From contig USOK01000103.1 of the NCBI GenBank assembly GCA_900556295.1, forward strand, positions 1 through 6,084: a stretch of 6,084 bases of DNA, read 5' to 3'. Numbering within the stretch: position 1 is the stretch's first letter; each line of letters opens with the position of its first letter. The notes under the pieces were generated by a model. It ran no database searches and was not told where the DNA came from. It saw only the letters and a list, made by a program, of their open reading frames with translations. The stretch is from an uncultured bacterium. GTDB taxonomy: Bacteria; Cyanobacteriota; Vampirovibrionia; Gastranaerophilales; Gastranaerophilaceae. This document shows positions 5,830 through 6,084 of the stretch, piece by piece. The translations under genes and the position numbers were made by a program.

Positions 5830-6084
5830 ATGGCGGATAAAATTATAATATTTTCTGGAAAGCAATATGCGGGCAAAGATACTGCAGCTAAAATTATGCT
5901 TGATGAAATGCCGGATTTTAGAAGATGTGCTATGGGGGATATTATAAAATTGACTTATGGTGCTCAAAAAAATCTTACTTATGAAGAAATAGAAAAGAAT
6001 AAGTCTAAATATCGTGCGGATTTAATAATACTTGGTAATTGGGGAAGAGCGCAGAGTCCTGACTATTGGCTTCAAAAAATTGTT
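5830..6084 (+). CDS. P-loop nucleoside monophosphate / phosphomevalonate kinase-like protein (5' part, cut by window edge)
   Basis: The first 85 residues of an open frame that runs off the right end with no stop. It starts MADKIIIFSGKQYAGKDTAA. The Walker A-type loop SGKQYAGKDT (9-18), ending Gly-Lys-Asp-Thr, is typical of the adenylate-kinase-like group, including phage-type deoxynucleoside monophosphate kinases and the animal-type phosphomevalonate kinases. It is followed by RCAMGDIIKLTYG (33-45), matching the substrate-side segment with a conserved Lys. Then comes YRADLIILGNWGRAQSPDYWLQKIV (61-85), which resembles the R-x(5)-G-x(3)-R-x(6)-W block of the same group. The expected role is transfer of a phosphate from ATP to a small phosphorylated substrate in the cytoplasm. 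A nucleotide substrate is more likely than mevalonate phosphate, since this lineage is expected to use the MEP route; that is inference. The fold call is good, the substrate open. Confidence 0.8.
   Translation, partial: MADKIIIFSGKQYAGKDTAAKIMLDEMPDFRRCAMGDIIKLTYGAQKNLTYEEIEKNKSKYRADLIILGNWGRAQSPDYWLQKIV

Overview
This is an AT-rich bacterial window with five protein genes in two divergent blocks. The likely source is a gut Melainabacteria/Vampirovibrionia genome (Candidatus Gastranaerophilales type), at moderate confidence. The reasons are the low GC, a separate-subunit glycyl-tRNA synthetase alpha gene that is not followed by glyS, and a hypothetical protein whose Asn/Gln-rich N-terminus runs into 'PNFTG', a style of N-terminus I recall from many uncharacterised proteins of that group. 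This assignment is from memory and was not checked against any database.

Left block (minus strand, 46-4086): the order of transcription is glyQ (glycyl-tRNA synthetase alpha chain), then two tandem paralogous 12-TM amino acid permeases of the APC superfamily, CAT/YfnA-like group. The glyQ-permease gap is 22 bases, and the two permease genes overlap by one base (TAATG), so the three genes look like one operon that pairs a charging enzyme with amino acid import. The two permeases are close paralogs, but they differ at the TM5 position that carries the proton-coupling lysine in ApcT-like transporters: Lys235 in the first copy, Asn229 in the second.

Divergent intergenic region (4087-4264, 178 bases): it holds the control signals for both blocks. 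I see an 8-bp stem-loop in the glyQ leader with an AGGAGG-type loop, a perfect 7-bp inverted repeat with a 9-base centre, weak sigma70-like promoter matches on both strands, and no Shine-Dalgarno for the rightward gene.

Right block (plus strand, 4265-6084): first comes a 509-aa protein of no recognised family. It has a divergent protein-kinase-like core (glycine-rich loop, Lys, Glu, DWG) followed by an all-helical C-terminal half with spaced Leu-Pro repeats. After 35 bases comes the start of a P-loop nucleoside/phosphomevalonate-kinase-like gene, cut by the right edge. No tRNA, rRNA, CRISPR array, insertion sequence or prophage structural gene is visible. The most unusual item is the 509-aa kinase-like protein.
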